In this document: positions 10,884 through 22,600 of the stretch, piece by piece
How positions within the stretch are numbered: position 1 is the stretch's first letter
How the letters are laid out: each line of letters begins with the position of its first letter
NCBI GenBank assembly: GCA_036897625.1
Contig: JAYMTA010000021.1
Coordinates: 34,114-98,113, forward strand
Source of the DNA: Pelargonium cotyledonis
Taxonomy: Eukaryota > Streptophyta > Magnoliopsida > Geraniales > Geraniaceae
Length of the DNA: 64,000 nucleotides
Reading direction: 5' to 3'
Made by a program: the position numbers and the translations under genes
Notes under the pieces: generated by a model
Seen by the model: the letters and a program-made list of their open reading frames with translations, nothing else
Database searches by the model: none
What the model was told of the DNA's origin: nothing

Positions 10884-12389
10884 AATTGACTATGAAGAGT
10901 ACCTTTTTCAAGAATACAGCTTCCTTTAGACTTCAAAAGTAGTACGTAAATGACTCGGATCAATAAAGAGTAGTACCAATAATAAAAAATCTAGTCTAAG
11001 CGGGTTACTTAAGCTTTAAGCTCTTTTAGAATACTAAAAGTTATCAACCTAAAAGAAAAAAGTACTAACTCTTTTATTAAAACCTTAGTTAACCCTTATG
11101 AGTCAACTAAATTTAATAAAAAAATGTCTAGATTTGAACCAACGGCTATATCCTCATGCTTGTTCAGGAATTCTCCAGTGTTTGTTCGCAAGGATGTATA
11201 AAATCAAAATTTCTTAGCCTTTAACATTACTATATTTACATATTATAAAATGAGTATCGTTCAATGTGCGTATAATTTAATAGTTATGGGTTATGTGACT
11301 AAAAGAGGTAAGTGACTGCAACTATTACATGTTCCACCTAAGATCTTAGTTTTATAACAAGGGAGTTTCCCAGAATACATTGTTTAATTCTTCTTACCAG
11401 ATCTAGCCTTTTGTAATATATTTCCGATATGCTATGTGTTGCACAAGCCTCTTAACTAGCTATTCTCCGGAACACTTTATGCTAACAACGAATTTATTAA
11501 TCACAGAACACAGTTAGTATTTTCTCAATACTCAATAATAGGTAAATAATTAATAGTAAAAAAGTTTTATTTGAATAGATATGGATAACATCGGTGACAG
11601 CAAAAAGCTGTAAGAACTTCTCTTGCAGGATCATTTGGAAGAAAGCCTTTCGCTAAATGGACCTTGTTAGGTTAGTAGGGATCCGCCTGTAACTTTGTTC
11701 TCTTATATTCAGAAACTAGAGACTAAGTACTCCTTAATTTTATAAATAACTAAAGTCTTATTAACCTTAATAAGTATCGGGGTGAATCTTATCAGAATTT
11801 TTATATTCGTGTTGCAAACTGGAAATATGTTGAAGTTTTTAAGAGCTAGCATGGGAATGGCAGTTCTGAGATCCCTCTTTTAAGATATATTGGCTTTCAT
11901 TAAAACGGGGGATTAAAACTACGATTAAGGCTTCTGATTTATAACAAAAATACTTAAAACTTATCTTTTTTAATGTAGTAAAAGTAAATAAGAGAGACTC
12001 CTGGTAGATTCTGAGTGGGCGCGGATTAAGAGCCTTTTGATACCCCTGAAATAACCCCTGTCTATCCATGTTTTACTCATAAAGGGGTACCCCGCATTCT
12101 TATACGGGTTCCTCTTTTAATGCATCTATAATTAATTTAAGAATCCTCTAATAAAGTCTATTTTTATTAATTTACTTATTGAAAATTTAATGCTAGCCTA
12201 ATATAGAATAGAGTATAAAGTCAATACGCTGATTAAATCTATTCTGTTAATTAGCAATTAGCGGACCTCTTAAATAACTTAATCCATTCTATTTACTCCT
12301 TCCTTTAGAATTTAGAAATAGGATATTACATCTGTAAATACTTTTATTAAGACTCAAAAACTTGAAATATCCAACCAACCAAGACTGGT
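10884..12389. other. Spacer, no gene found
   Basis: A 76-codon minus frame (11839-12069) begins with ATG but has no supporting signal and is not called. Otherwise nothing. Confidence 0.5.
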
Positions 12390-12470
12390 ACTAAACTCTT
12401 CTTATTCTGCTAGCCTAGGAGCTGTACGCTAGACTCTATCTCTATCTTGTTTTTGGGGAGAGTACTAGAT
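12390..12470 (-). repeat. Purine-rich tract, minus strand (family member 3)
   Basis: The minus strand reads AAGATAGAGATAGAGTCTAG followed by an AGCTCC word. This closely resembles AAGATATAGAGTCTAGCTCT at 53333-53352. Short and without a long open frame. A tRNA-like element lies about 130 bases away. Confidence 0.35.
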
Positions 12471-12601
12471 AAGCGCTTTGTCTAGAGAACGGGAATTACT
12501 TTGTTCTCTATCACTAACTCGGATTTTCCAGGGTTTTCTAAAAAAAAAGAATAGACTCGACTGCTGAGGGGCAGTTAACATACACTTTTTACCTTCTTGT
12601 G

Positions 12602-12662
12602 TCATGTGGGTAAGGTGTTGCTCCAGTTAGACACCCACGGTTCGAATCCACGGTTTTGATGT
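12602..12662 (+). pseudogene. Degenerate tRNA-like element
   Basis: T loop TTCGAAT at 12641-12647 sits inside CACGG...CCACG, of which the inner pairs survive. GTGGGT (12606-12611) can pair with ACCCAC (12633-12638) around a region with TTGCTCCAGTTAGA, so the old D/anticodon part now folds on itself. No isotype. Confidence 0.35.
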
Positions 12663-13054
12663 ATGTATTCGACGTCATGCCAATCAATCTTGGAGCACTT
12701 ATAAAGGTTGTGGCCTTCGACCTAAAGTAAAGGAGCTCCATCAAGAAAAACAATTGCTTCAAAAAGTCATAACAAACAAAGGAAAAGTACCCAGAGTCAA
12801 TAAAGCACTAAGCTCAGTTTTATAGTTAACATCCGCCAAAGTAATCGGTCTAGCCAATTAATGCGAGAATTCTCGAAGAGATCTTACACCACGTGTTTTT
12901 AGGAGTTATAGAGTTCAGTAACTTATTACTAGAGTTTTTAAAACTAATATTTTAATATAGCTGATACATGCCTAAAGTCCTCAATCCTTTTGTTTCTATA
13001 ATGCTTTTTATCCGTTGTTTGTAGATACTAATCTTTTGCCTTAATAATATCCTT
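12663..13054. other. Spacer with a perfect 12-bp palindrome
   Basis: CGAGAATTCTCG at 12864-12875 is a perfect palindrome. No gene found. Confidence 0.5.
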
Positions 13055-13175
13055 GAATGGGAAAGGGAGCAAGAACAAAGTCAAGAAAAATCTGGATAAT
13101 TGGTGAAGTTTCACAAAGCAGAAAATAAAGACAAATCTAGAGCCAAGGTAATAGAGTCTTTATATTTATAAAGAG
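13055..13175 (+). repeat. Possible short family tract, Lys/Arg-rich frame
   Basis: An ATG at 13057 opens a 23-codon frame beginning MGKGARTKSRKIW and ending at TAA. The same frame goes on with only TAA and TAG interruptions. Word style resembles the purine-rich family, but the match is weak and short. Confidence 0.22.
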
Positions 13176-16046
13176 CAGCCGATTAGAATAACCTGATTGA
13201 CAGAATAGCGTTTAGCGTATAGTAAAAGTTTTCGAGTCTTATAATGGGGTGTAATCGCATAAAGAAGGGGGTCCATTCTATATCTAAGAGAAACGTCTCT
13301 GAGTCCCTATCGGGGTTTGAACTAGAAACAAAAGTAACAGTTAAGTTATAAGATGTAAAGGAGGATATAGAAAATTTCTCACATAACACGGCAATACAAT
13401 AACAATACACCTAGCTCCTCTACTTTAAAAGGATCAGGTTACTCCTTTTGGATTATGTAGGTATAGGATGGGCCTTGGAAGTTTAGTGTATGGTTATAAG
13501 CAGGAGCAGTCGTATAATTAAAGAAATGTTAGGACATATCCTTGATTGACAATAAGGAAGAGAGTTTCTTTATTAAAGACATAACTACTTTGAAACGTTA
13601 CTGGGGCACCAACCGGGATTTGTCCCTGGATAATTCATAACTGAGAAAAAGCAGATAGGAGCAAGAAAACTCTAATAAAGGGGTGGGTATAGGACAAAAA
13701 TTAGATATACCCGTTTTTTGTAATTATACACTATTTCTATTCAAAAAGACCCTTCCCCTGCCCATAGACACGAGTCCAAGCGCTAGATGAGACTAGTAAA
13801 GAGATCTTCGTTGACGGGAATATTCACTTAAGACAAAGTCAAATAATAAAACGCATAATTCTATAGATCCTCTTGCTATTGTCCGAACATGCCTTGGCTT
13901 TTAATTAAGAATAATATTTCATTTTTCGGTATGTCAAGCAGCCATATCGGATTCACGAGTGTGCTTAATTTAATATAGAGACCCTTGTGTCTGGTGTTGG
14001 ATAAAATCTAAAAGATTCTTTTCATTGAAGGTATTAGAATTCATTTCATTAAATCAAGAGTTTAGAAAAGAGTAAGCAATTAGCATAAAAGAACTCCTTA
14101 TGCCCTATTAAAGAAACTTCCATCAGAGAAGTATTTACGAAATCGTTAAATTGCCAGTTGTTACTTCAAGTATGCTGTCCTTTTTGGAAAAGCTACTGCT
14201 GTGGGAGTTCATACAAAGCCCAGTGAGGTTTTTGTATTTCTGTTTTATTACTATAGATATGGGAATTCCTCAGCTAGAGATCCGCTTTCGTCGTATCCTC
14301 AAGATTAACTTTACTCAGTAAGCGCCCTTGAAACAATTCTGAAATCAGCATATTATCAAATGAGTAATTTAGTAAATCCTACATTGTCTAAAATATGAGT
14401 TTTCCTATCTCCAAGCAATCAGTAGTAGGAAGGAACTAAGAACTCTTATACGTCCTTGGCTCATTACTTACAGATAGAGCCCGAGTCCTCAGTCTTATAG
14501 ATGTCTAGAGCCTGTTCTATCCCAAAAGTTGATTGCAAACAGCTACCTATCTTAAAGTTTGTTACTTCTTATTCAGCTTTCTCTTACAAAGGAAAGAGTT
14601 GGAAATCGTTTTCTTTGTCTTACGGGAATTCTATAGATAAATGGGAGCTACTTTTACCCTGCAGGGACCTCTACTTAGAATCTCTTTGATTGGATAAAGT
14701 TAACTAATATTAAACAATAGATCCTGAAATTATGTAATAGAGAGTTCTTGTGTTCACTAAAAAACAACTTCCCGGGCCCTCTTAGAAATTCCATTATTGT
14801 AATTTTTAGGATAAGCTCGTAAATAGAGCTCTATTGAACCCGCGGAATGCTTCTATATACTTTTCATGTAATAAAATCTTTTGTAATTATAGCGACAAAT
14901 CCCTTAGGAAGATATCCGTGATAAATATATAAATCAAGTCTACGTTGTTAAAGATAGGGTCCCAGTAAAACTAGTATGAGTTAGTCTAAAGTAACTTATT
15001 ACTCAAAAAGAGCCTACGGGAAGTGTTCTAATCGGGTCAGGCAAGCTAAGAGTTTAGTTGCAGGATAGATATGGTCTTACTATATAAGTGATATAAGTGA
15101 TTTCGTCTATTCAATTGAAAGGATCGATCAGTGCTCCACATATAGAATATAAGAACTAGCTTGAATTGCCAAGGAATAGGGCGTTGCTCACAAAGTTTAC
15201 AGGGCTTGCTTCTTTCTAAAAGTTTATAGAGTTAGTTCTATTTTCATAACCTTTTATATAATTAGGGTGCTTTTTCTGACTAGTATATAATAGGTGACAA
15301 AGAATGGGAGAGTAATTGCTAGGCCAACTAAATTCGATGTCCTGATAAGGGATCCCTTAAGTTTTTGTATTCTTGGAGTGAGGAAATGGGAATCCTATTC
15401 TTCCTTATAAAGCTATCTTCCGAGCCACTTTAAAGAACTTTACTTTATACAAGACTTTTTGAGAAACAAGTTTTAGTAGTTTAGAACAAAACCTCTACAA
15501 AAAAATTAGGAAATCCAGTTACAAGGAAATTTGTTTAGCAGGAAATTCCCTAAATCAGTGGCTCTCACTAGTAAACGCTTAAATTAGGCTGAGGGAATAG
15601 ATATAGAGGAGTTACGATACCCGACAAAAGTAGCTCAATTTGTGCTACCTAAACGGATGTTATAAAAAACTAAGATAACCTAAACTGGGTCTTTTCTTTA
15701 CTCTTATACTTAGACAAAGCGAATAATCTAGATGAGACCGACTACTTATATTATACAAGGTTTTGCTAGTAACTTAGGAATGAGAACCTTTAAAGTCAAG
15801 CTTGTCCATAAAAAAACACTCAGCATTGTAAACACTAGAACAAGTGTAATCTAATTTCACTTCAAAAACCAGCTTATATAACCCTTTTAAAGACCTTTTT
15901 AAAGAGTTTAAGCTCCTAGATAAGTACATAATTGAAAGATTGAAAGGCAAGTCTCCTAGTCCAAGTAAATACTTATCTGAGAATCTACTAGTAGGATCCT
16001 AAAGGATTTTCGTAGATATTGAAATTAAGACATATTTTTCTCTTCA
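13176..16046. other. Spacer, no gene found
   Basis: Contains a 9-bp tandem duplication, ATATAAGTG twice at 15082-15099, and palindromic GGATCC words at 15350 and 15994. A T-loop-like word on the minus strand near 13608-13630 has only a four-base stem and is not called. Confidence 0.5.
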
Positions 16047-16112
16047 CGGAAGCTCCATGCTAGATAGAGCATTTGTTTAATTGACTAGCGGACGTAGGTT
16101 CAAATGCAACTC
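16047..16112 (+). pseudogene. Degenerate tRNA-like element
   Basis: D stem GCTC (16052-16055) with GAGC (16067-16070). Then an AT-rich anticodon region (TTTGTTTAATTGA) without a proper stem, and GTAGGTTCAAATGCAAC as a damaged T arm. The ends do not pair. A decayed tRNA. Confidence 0.4.
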
Positions 16113-17300
16113 CCCTTGCAGCGAACTCCCTTATTTTACAAAAAAAGCAGGGTTTTGGAGTTTTGACTTCAATGTTTAAACTGGGATTTACTTTTATCCT
16201 CTCTTAGCTGAGTTAAACGACTGAGAGGAAAGTGTCAATCTAAATCTGTGGATCTTTTCAAGTTATTTTGTTTCCCGGAATTTGAGTCCTAAATCATATT
16301 TCCTTAGGACGCTAAAATGTTAAAATGAATTCAGGTGTTAAAAAGAAATTTAGTTAATTTAGGATCTTACATTAAATGCTGGTATCCCCCACCCCGGGCT
16401 TCTTCCTTTTTATCCTAAACAAATAAATAAGTATTCTTAGTCAAACCAAACTAAGTTGGTATTTTAGACGAGCTCAGTTACTAAAAAGAATATTATTTTT
16501 ACTTTAGATGTGGTTTCTATTTATGAGATCTAGGGAATTACATACTATATTCTCGATCCGTTTACGTAAAAACAATATCAGCTAGCTATTAAATCAGAAA
16601 TTAGATTAGAATTCTACTTGACCTTAGCATAATATAATGGACCTAAAAAATCATTTGTATAGAACATAATTTGTTTTTTCGTCATTCATTAAAGTAATTC
16701 GAGTAAGGGAAAAACCCGATAGAGGCGTGTTTATATCCTGTTTTTTTATTCGGATTTATGAAAGTAAAGCGTAACCTAGTAGTATAGGTTCAAACTGAAT
16801 TGTTAGATTCCGAGAGTATTAGTTTAGCAGTCCACTAAAAGGTGAATTCCTGTATTATTTGAATTATGCTTCTTAATTTAAGGTACTACAAATGTAAATA
16901 AATTACGAGTGTTTCCTTATTCTAGGTACAAGATCTTAAAGTTAAGGGTAGCTAATCTGAAAAGTTTAATGAGTTCTTAAGCTGTTAGGTAAGTTACTAC
17001 GTACAAAAAAGATTCAGTTTCCGGCAACTAGATCTTACAGAATTCAGCGTATAAATGAGGTCTCTTTTATCTCTCTAGCCGTAGGATTTCTTTTCTCTCA
17101 CAACTGTGTAGGCTTAACTATACTCCTAGAAGCTATTTAAAACAACGAAAACTAGGGAAGCTCTGTCGGTAAACTTTAGTCAACAATGAAAAGAATTCTT
17201 CCTTAATTTTGTCCCGTGTAAGAACTTCATTAAAAACCCTTAGACAAAGTTACAGCAAACTAAAAAATAGAGCATAAAAGATTTACACGCTTTCATTAAA
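16113..17300. other. Spacer, no gene found
   Basis: AT-rich, with an 8-base near-duplication around 16313-16328 (AAAATGTT/AAAATGAA). Nothing else. Confidence 0.5.
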
Positions 17301-17360
17301 AACTCAGTCACTTCTTGGCATTTTAGGGTAGAACAAATGCCAGCGGTTCAAATACGGATT
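17301..17360 (+). repeat. tRNA-like repeat unit, copy 1
   Basis: Begins AACTCAGTCACTTCTT, followed by GGGTAGAACA and a GCGGTTCAAATACGG T-arm remnant. A second copy of the opening 16 bases (one mismatch) occurs at 18299-18314, about 1 kb away, also followed by GGTA.ACA and a T-loop-like GGTTTCGAAT. Confidence 0.3.
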
Positions 17361-18298
17361 ATAATAGGCCCCTAGAGAAGTTCTTCTTTCAAAAAGGGGG
17401 CATTCCTATTATGAACTGAGATTTCTTTTTCAAGGAGACCCTGTTAGACCTTTATGACATAGATAATTCTAAATAGTAAACAGGAGGTAGGAGTCCTAAC
17501 CCACACTAGAAAGTTTATCCTTTACTCAATACATTTAGATTTAGGATATTCTTGTCTACCATATAATTAGTTTAGTAGAAAATTGGGCATCTTTTTAGTC
17601 TTTTTGAAGTTTATTTTAGAACTTAGAGTTTTTATTAAGAGAATTCAAAGGAGCTTATACGAGGCATATACCATGCTCAAAGGAGTCTCTGGAGGCTGGG
17701 TAAATCCCTTGATCAAATTATAAAGCTATTATAATTTTTATGAAAAAAAAAAAGGTAGCTTTGAGTCTAGGATAGAATACAGGATCTTATAGTGCTACTT
17801 ATTTTGGATTATTATTCAGCTAAAATCTATTGGGGATTTCTATTCTAGGGCAAGAGTCCCTTGGTTTTCAGTTTTAGCTTCTTTTAAGTATATATTATTG
17901 GAATTGTATAACAAACAGGAGTACCTTTTTTTTTTAAGAGAACCCTTAACTTGTTTGTTGAATTGCTCTCGAAAAAAAAGTACAAGCATAAGTCCTAATT
18001 TTTTGAAATTTTGGATGCTTTTGTTTTCTTAATCGGAAGTTCACGAAGTGTGCTCTTGCTTTAAGGAAGGGCTAGGTGTCCCACAATAACTAATGAATAT
18101 CCTTGTTTTTACTATGAAATATTCTAACTGCAGCCAGCTTACTAACGGATTTCTCTTTATATAGAACTTGTTCGTGAGCTCCAAGCCTTTTTGTATACTC
18201 CAATTATTTGTTTAGTATTTGTGGGACCTTATTCTATAATATATATAGAAGTTAACTTTTGAAAGTTTCCAATCATGTAAATATACCAGTCTACAAGA

Positions 18299-18375
18299 AA
18301 CTTAGTCACTTCTTAAAATTGGTAATACAAAAATATAAGCGGCATACGCCTAAAGTCGTGGGTTTCGAATATAGT
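18299..18375 (+). repeat. tRNA-like repeat unit, copy 2
   Basis: Opens AACTTAGTCACTTCTT (one mismatch to 17301-17316), then GGTAATACAAAAAT and GTGGGTTTCGAATA. The T loop has an extra base. With copy 1 it suggests duplication of a tRNA-derived unit with its 5' flank, followed by divergence. Confidence 0.28.
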
Positions 18376-21300
18376 CTCGAGTCTTTTTATAGAATAACAT
18401 AACCAAAACCTTGCTATATTTGGAAGTCAGTTTAGTTTTAAGAGATTCGCTTGCTTTTAACCAACGGATGATGAAATTGTTTCTCTTTTTCTTTGTCTGA
18501 AAAACAGCTGTATAAGAAGTTATTGATGCTTATAATAACACAAGCTCTCTTAGGAATTAATGGCCTAGCCAGCCCGGAGAGAAGGTTCCGTCAGTTGTCC
18601 CATACAAATCTACTAATAGGAGTACGCATTTGTTTGAATAATCAAGACTATATTTCAAAGTTTGGTTCCTCTGTAATAGGTACTTTATAAAACTCCTAAG
18701 AGCACCTAAGAAAACATTTTTGTCAACACCCTTTTTATTGAAACTTTTATACTTCTACGAAACCCCCTCTTATAAATTACAAGATTTTAGACAAACAGGC
18801 TGGGCTTTATGAAATCTAAAAAGAGTATAACAAAGTCTAACTCCAAGCGTTTCCTTACATTGTTTATAAAGGAAGCTTTTAATTATGCTTTAATTCTTTA
18901 GTAAATAATAACATAGAATAGGATACTTTTCTGACTAGTTAGTCTAACCACAATCTGTAAATTGTAAAAAGATGTTTTAGCTAATGAATTCTTGAGTTAA
19001 AGCTAGCCCAGCCTTTCAGAAAAGCCCCAGGAAACCTGGTGTAGTTCTTGTACTTTTATAGAATTGTTTGCTTTAAGTTAGAAAACTCGACTCGTGGAAA
19101 TTCTTTTCATAGTGTTGATTTTTATCGGGATAATTCACTAGGATATTTTATATAAGTTTCGTTGTAAACAACTAGCTTCGTACATTTACAGGATTTCCCC
19201 TCATGAATTCGGTTACTCTTCTTCTCTATTACCAGATTAGAGTAGTCTAAGTCAAAAAGGACCCTTATCTGTTACAAAAAATATCCATAGGAATTTCCCT
19301 TTTTACATAATATATACTTTTTAATTAATAATTGTAGTAAATCCTCTTGATAGGACAATCTTTTGTGAAAGAGAATCCCACTTAAGGCATACTCTTTTTA
19401 GGACTTTTCCAGTTTTTACCAACTAAAATCAATACCCTTTCTTAGGTATTATACTCGTTTATAGAATAAATTCTCAATTCAGTAATTTTAAGTATTTCAA
19501 GTCAAGGATAGTTAGTTATCCTTTTCTAGTACTATTAGAACCCCGAGTCTGAGTATTCCAAACTATTAACTGAGAGAAACACTCATTTGTATTAGTATAG
19601 AGATCCCCTTTTATTTTATACAGTTTGACTACAAGCTTCCTTCTATAAAAACAAGGAAACTCTTTTCTTATATGCAAAATCTAATATGCAAAGGCTTTGG
19701 TAAGGGAACACGCCTTCTTAGATTTCCCCGGTATAGTACTTCTACTCTCGTTAAGGATCTACTCCCTGGTAATTGACAGATTCTTCCGAGCCTCTTATCT
19801 AAATTTTATTTCCATGATTTAAGACCTTTCTAAGTTTAAGTTCTAGAAAGGCTCGCTATATTTAAAAAAGATTAATGTTGTTGAATATACTCTATTTCTC
19901 TTAGAGTACTTCGTCTTTACTAATCCACGCACTAGAATTTGGAGGTTGTTTCTTTACTTGAGTTTGTTTTTAATTTAACTATATTAAAAGTGACGGAATC
20001 CAGATACAAGTACAAGAGTTACTTACTTCCAAAGTTTCATTTAGAAATTACTTATAAACGGAACCCATAACTGCTCCTTTTACGAATTATTACTAGTCAG
20101 AAAGGGCCCTTAGATATATTATGGAAATACAAAACCCAGTAAGTTAAGTAAAGGCTTCCTATATCTTTTTAGGACTTTAGAGTAACTACTATGTATAGAA
20201 AAAGAAAAATAAGAAAATTTTAAAAAGAAGCCTTAAAATTCCTGCTTTTTTGCTTATGGTTTTTATAATGAATCGGGGTCCCTTGCCAATAAAAGGTGCT
20301 TACCTTTCAATTTCCAAATCCGGGCAGTGCCTTACTTTTTATATTAGATTTAGATGGCTATTTCAAGGTAAATCCTTTAGCAAAAGAAGACTTAAAGCAA
20401 GTTACTAAGTACCTTTTATGAGTTTTAATATCGGTACAGGGTCCCCTAACCCCTTTGTCATTCCTATTGGAGTAACCTGAAAAAGTTCCCAAATTATTAT
20501 AAACAAATAGAAAGTTCCTGGACTATTAAAAAAAAGTAGCTTCATCCCAAACCCGACCCTTTTCGTGCACTTTAGGGGCCCGTTTAAGACCCCGGTTGGT
20601 GTTATATTTTGACTGAGTACTTTTAGTTCCGGTATTCAGAATTTTTAATATGGTATAAAACCTGAGTGAACAAAAAGAGGGACCTTAATTTAATTAGAGA
20701 ATAAGAGGGCGCCCCCTTCGTATTAAAACCAATTTCTAGAAAACTCAAAGAATTTAGATCACTAAAAATTAAGGAGCGGAATTCCGCAATTGTGGTAGCT
20801 TTTATAAGTAATTCAAAAGATTAGAAAACCAAGCCCATAAAGAAAAAGTTCCTACTAAGGGCCGGTTATACAAACTCTAGAAAGCGTCTCCTTTTAAATG
20901 AAGAAAGGGAAACCCCTTCAAGATAAATCTAATACTAGAAAAGCTTTTAATTATATATCTGGTGGACACCCCGGTTTACTAAAGAGTCGTCTATAAAGTA
21001 AATGAGTATCTTTCTAGCGTAGGTCGCGAAAAAAGGGCTTTAAAATCAGTTTATTGCCAAACCCTTTCAAAGAATTACGCCCTTTGGTACAAGAAGTTCA
21101 CTTACAACCCCTAGATTAAGGAGGCTCTCCCTGCCTGTCTTTAAGGAATTCCAGTCATACTTACTGATTGTGAATAAAAAAGGTGCTAAATACCTCCTTG
21201 TAAAAGCAAAGCTACTAAACTTTGACCTGTCTTTTTAAATTCTCCTATGAACCTGCTTAACAAAAGGCACCCAATTAAAGGCATTCTGGTTACTTTTACA

Positions 21301-21899
21301 AAAGCAAAGCAGATAGACCCCTTGGGAAATCTTGTCTCATAACTAACTTTCTTTAAAACTGTAACCTACACTACAATCCAGAATAGTATAACAAATAGGG
21401 GTCCGTAAATCCTGTTTACACAAAGTATAACTAATTGCTATTAGGGTGAATCTTTCAAGTACTTTGGAAACTCTGAACCAGTCCAGGGGTTTATATCTTG
21501 TTCTACTTGTTTTAGTGTTAGGTTTTCTCTCCTGACCTTTCCTGAAAGTCAGTAGCTAAAGAGACACTCCGATCTGTTTCCTTAGTTCTAGGTGAAGCTT
21601 TAAGAGTTAAGAATGTAAAGAAGTCTAGTAAATTGAATGACTTCTTTTAGGGTGTAAGCTATGCTATTTGGCTTTAATACCGTGTAACTTTCCTTAGACT
21701 ATTGCAAATGAATGCAGGATAGCGATCCAAAATCTATTGTACTTGCCAGAATGTCTTGACTTTCAAACACCAAAGTTAAAGTTCTCGGTTAAGTAATAAG
21801 GGAAAGCCTGGAGGGTCCTAGCTAGTTAAGCATATGTAGGATTAAAACCAAGCTTCACTAAGTTAAGGTTCTAAGCTAAGTCTAGAAGTGAAATGAAGC
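18376..21899. other. Spacer, no gene found
   Basis: A 65-codon frame at 18493 has a TTG start and no support. 19672-19690 has a near-duplicate TATGCAAA word. From about 21580 the plus strand becomes purine-rich, leading into the tract that follows. Confidence 0.5.
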
Positions 21900-21966
21900 T
21901 AGCTACTGGGTCTTTTTTTTTTAGAATTAAAGAATTAAAGTAAGAACAGTTTCCAGTAAGGGGTAG

Positions 21967-22107
21967 AGCTTAGTGAAGTTCATAGGTTTTACAGGCAAGC
22001 GAGTTTTCTTAACAAGCTTTAAGGGTTTTAGGACTACAAGTACAAGTTTTCTAAGCAAAATTAAGACTCAAAGGGTTAAAGATAATATAAAAAGGAAGTT
22101 TAGCTGA
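21967..22107 (+). pseudogene. Short basic frame inside the tract
   Basis: After TAG at 21964 the frame reads on through GTG at 21973 to TGA at 22105 (44 codons from GTG). The product is basic and Phe/Ser/Thr-rich (KFIGFTGKRVFLTSFKGFR). No family recognised. Possibly an upstream fragment of the 22157 frame separated by frameshift, or chance openness of purine-rich DNA. Confidence 0.25.
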
Positions 22108-22156
22108 TTGAGAGGTTCTAACAATTCTAGTAAGAAAGACATAGGTTATAAGATAA

Positions 22157-22600
22157 CGGGCGGTACAGAATCTAGCTTTAGTGATAGAGAGTGGGAGTTT
22201 AGCTACAAAGAGGGGTATTTCAGCTCCTAAGACTCCTAAGAAAGTTATAGCTAAGAATATGGAAGACTATCAACGGAGTAAGGATACAGATTTAAATAAG
22301 GTTATAGCTTTAAAGAAAGGTATTAAGAAAAGTCTAGGTATCCAGATTAGGAAGACTGCGGCGAGGAAACTTATAAGAAGGAAATCGAGAAGAAATGGAA
22401 CAAGCGGATAGAGGTATAGAGGTCTAGCTACACTAGGTACAGAGAACTATAACAACAAGAGGAAGAGTCTTATAAAGACAAAGGCTCAGAAAGCTATGAA
22501 GACTCAGATAGGTCTAGCTGTTAAGAAAAGTATGCAGAAGACTAAGAAGAAAGTATGCATAGCAGCTAAGAAAGATAGATGTCCCTCTAAGAGAAGATAG
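22157..22600 (+). pseudogene. Lys/Arg-rich reading frame interrupted by TAG
   Basis: A single frame opens after TAA at 22154. A GTG start is possible at 22181. It runs to TAG at 22409-22411, then continues 62 more codons to TAG at 22598-22600: 147 codons with one internal stop. Lys and Arg make up about a third of residues. Local repeats of one theme appear: VIALKKGIKKSLGI, IGLAVKKSMQK, and a KTAARKLIRRKSRR run. It resembles low-complexity basic proteins such as histone-tail or nucleoid-like sequences, but I recognise no family. The same frame goes on to 23047 with ten TAA/TAG in all and no TGA. Alternatives are a decayed gene, stop readthrough, RNA editing or a changed code. Confidence 0.4.

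Noticed and set aside
11839-12069. 76-codon minus-strand ATG frame
   Set aside because: No ribosome site, motif or composition signal; length expected by chance in this DNA.
13595-13632. Minus-strand T-arm-like GGGA-CAAA-TCCC
   Set aside because: Loop is four bases and no other tRNA part is nearby.
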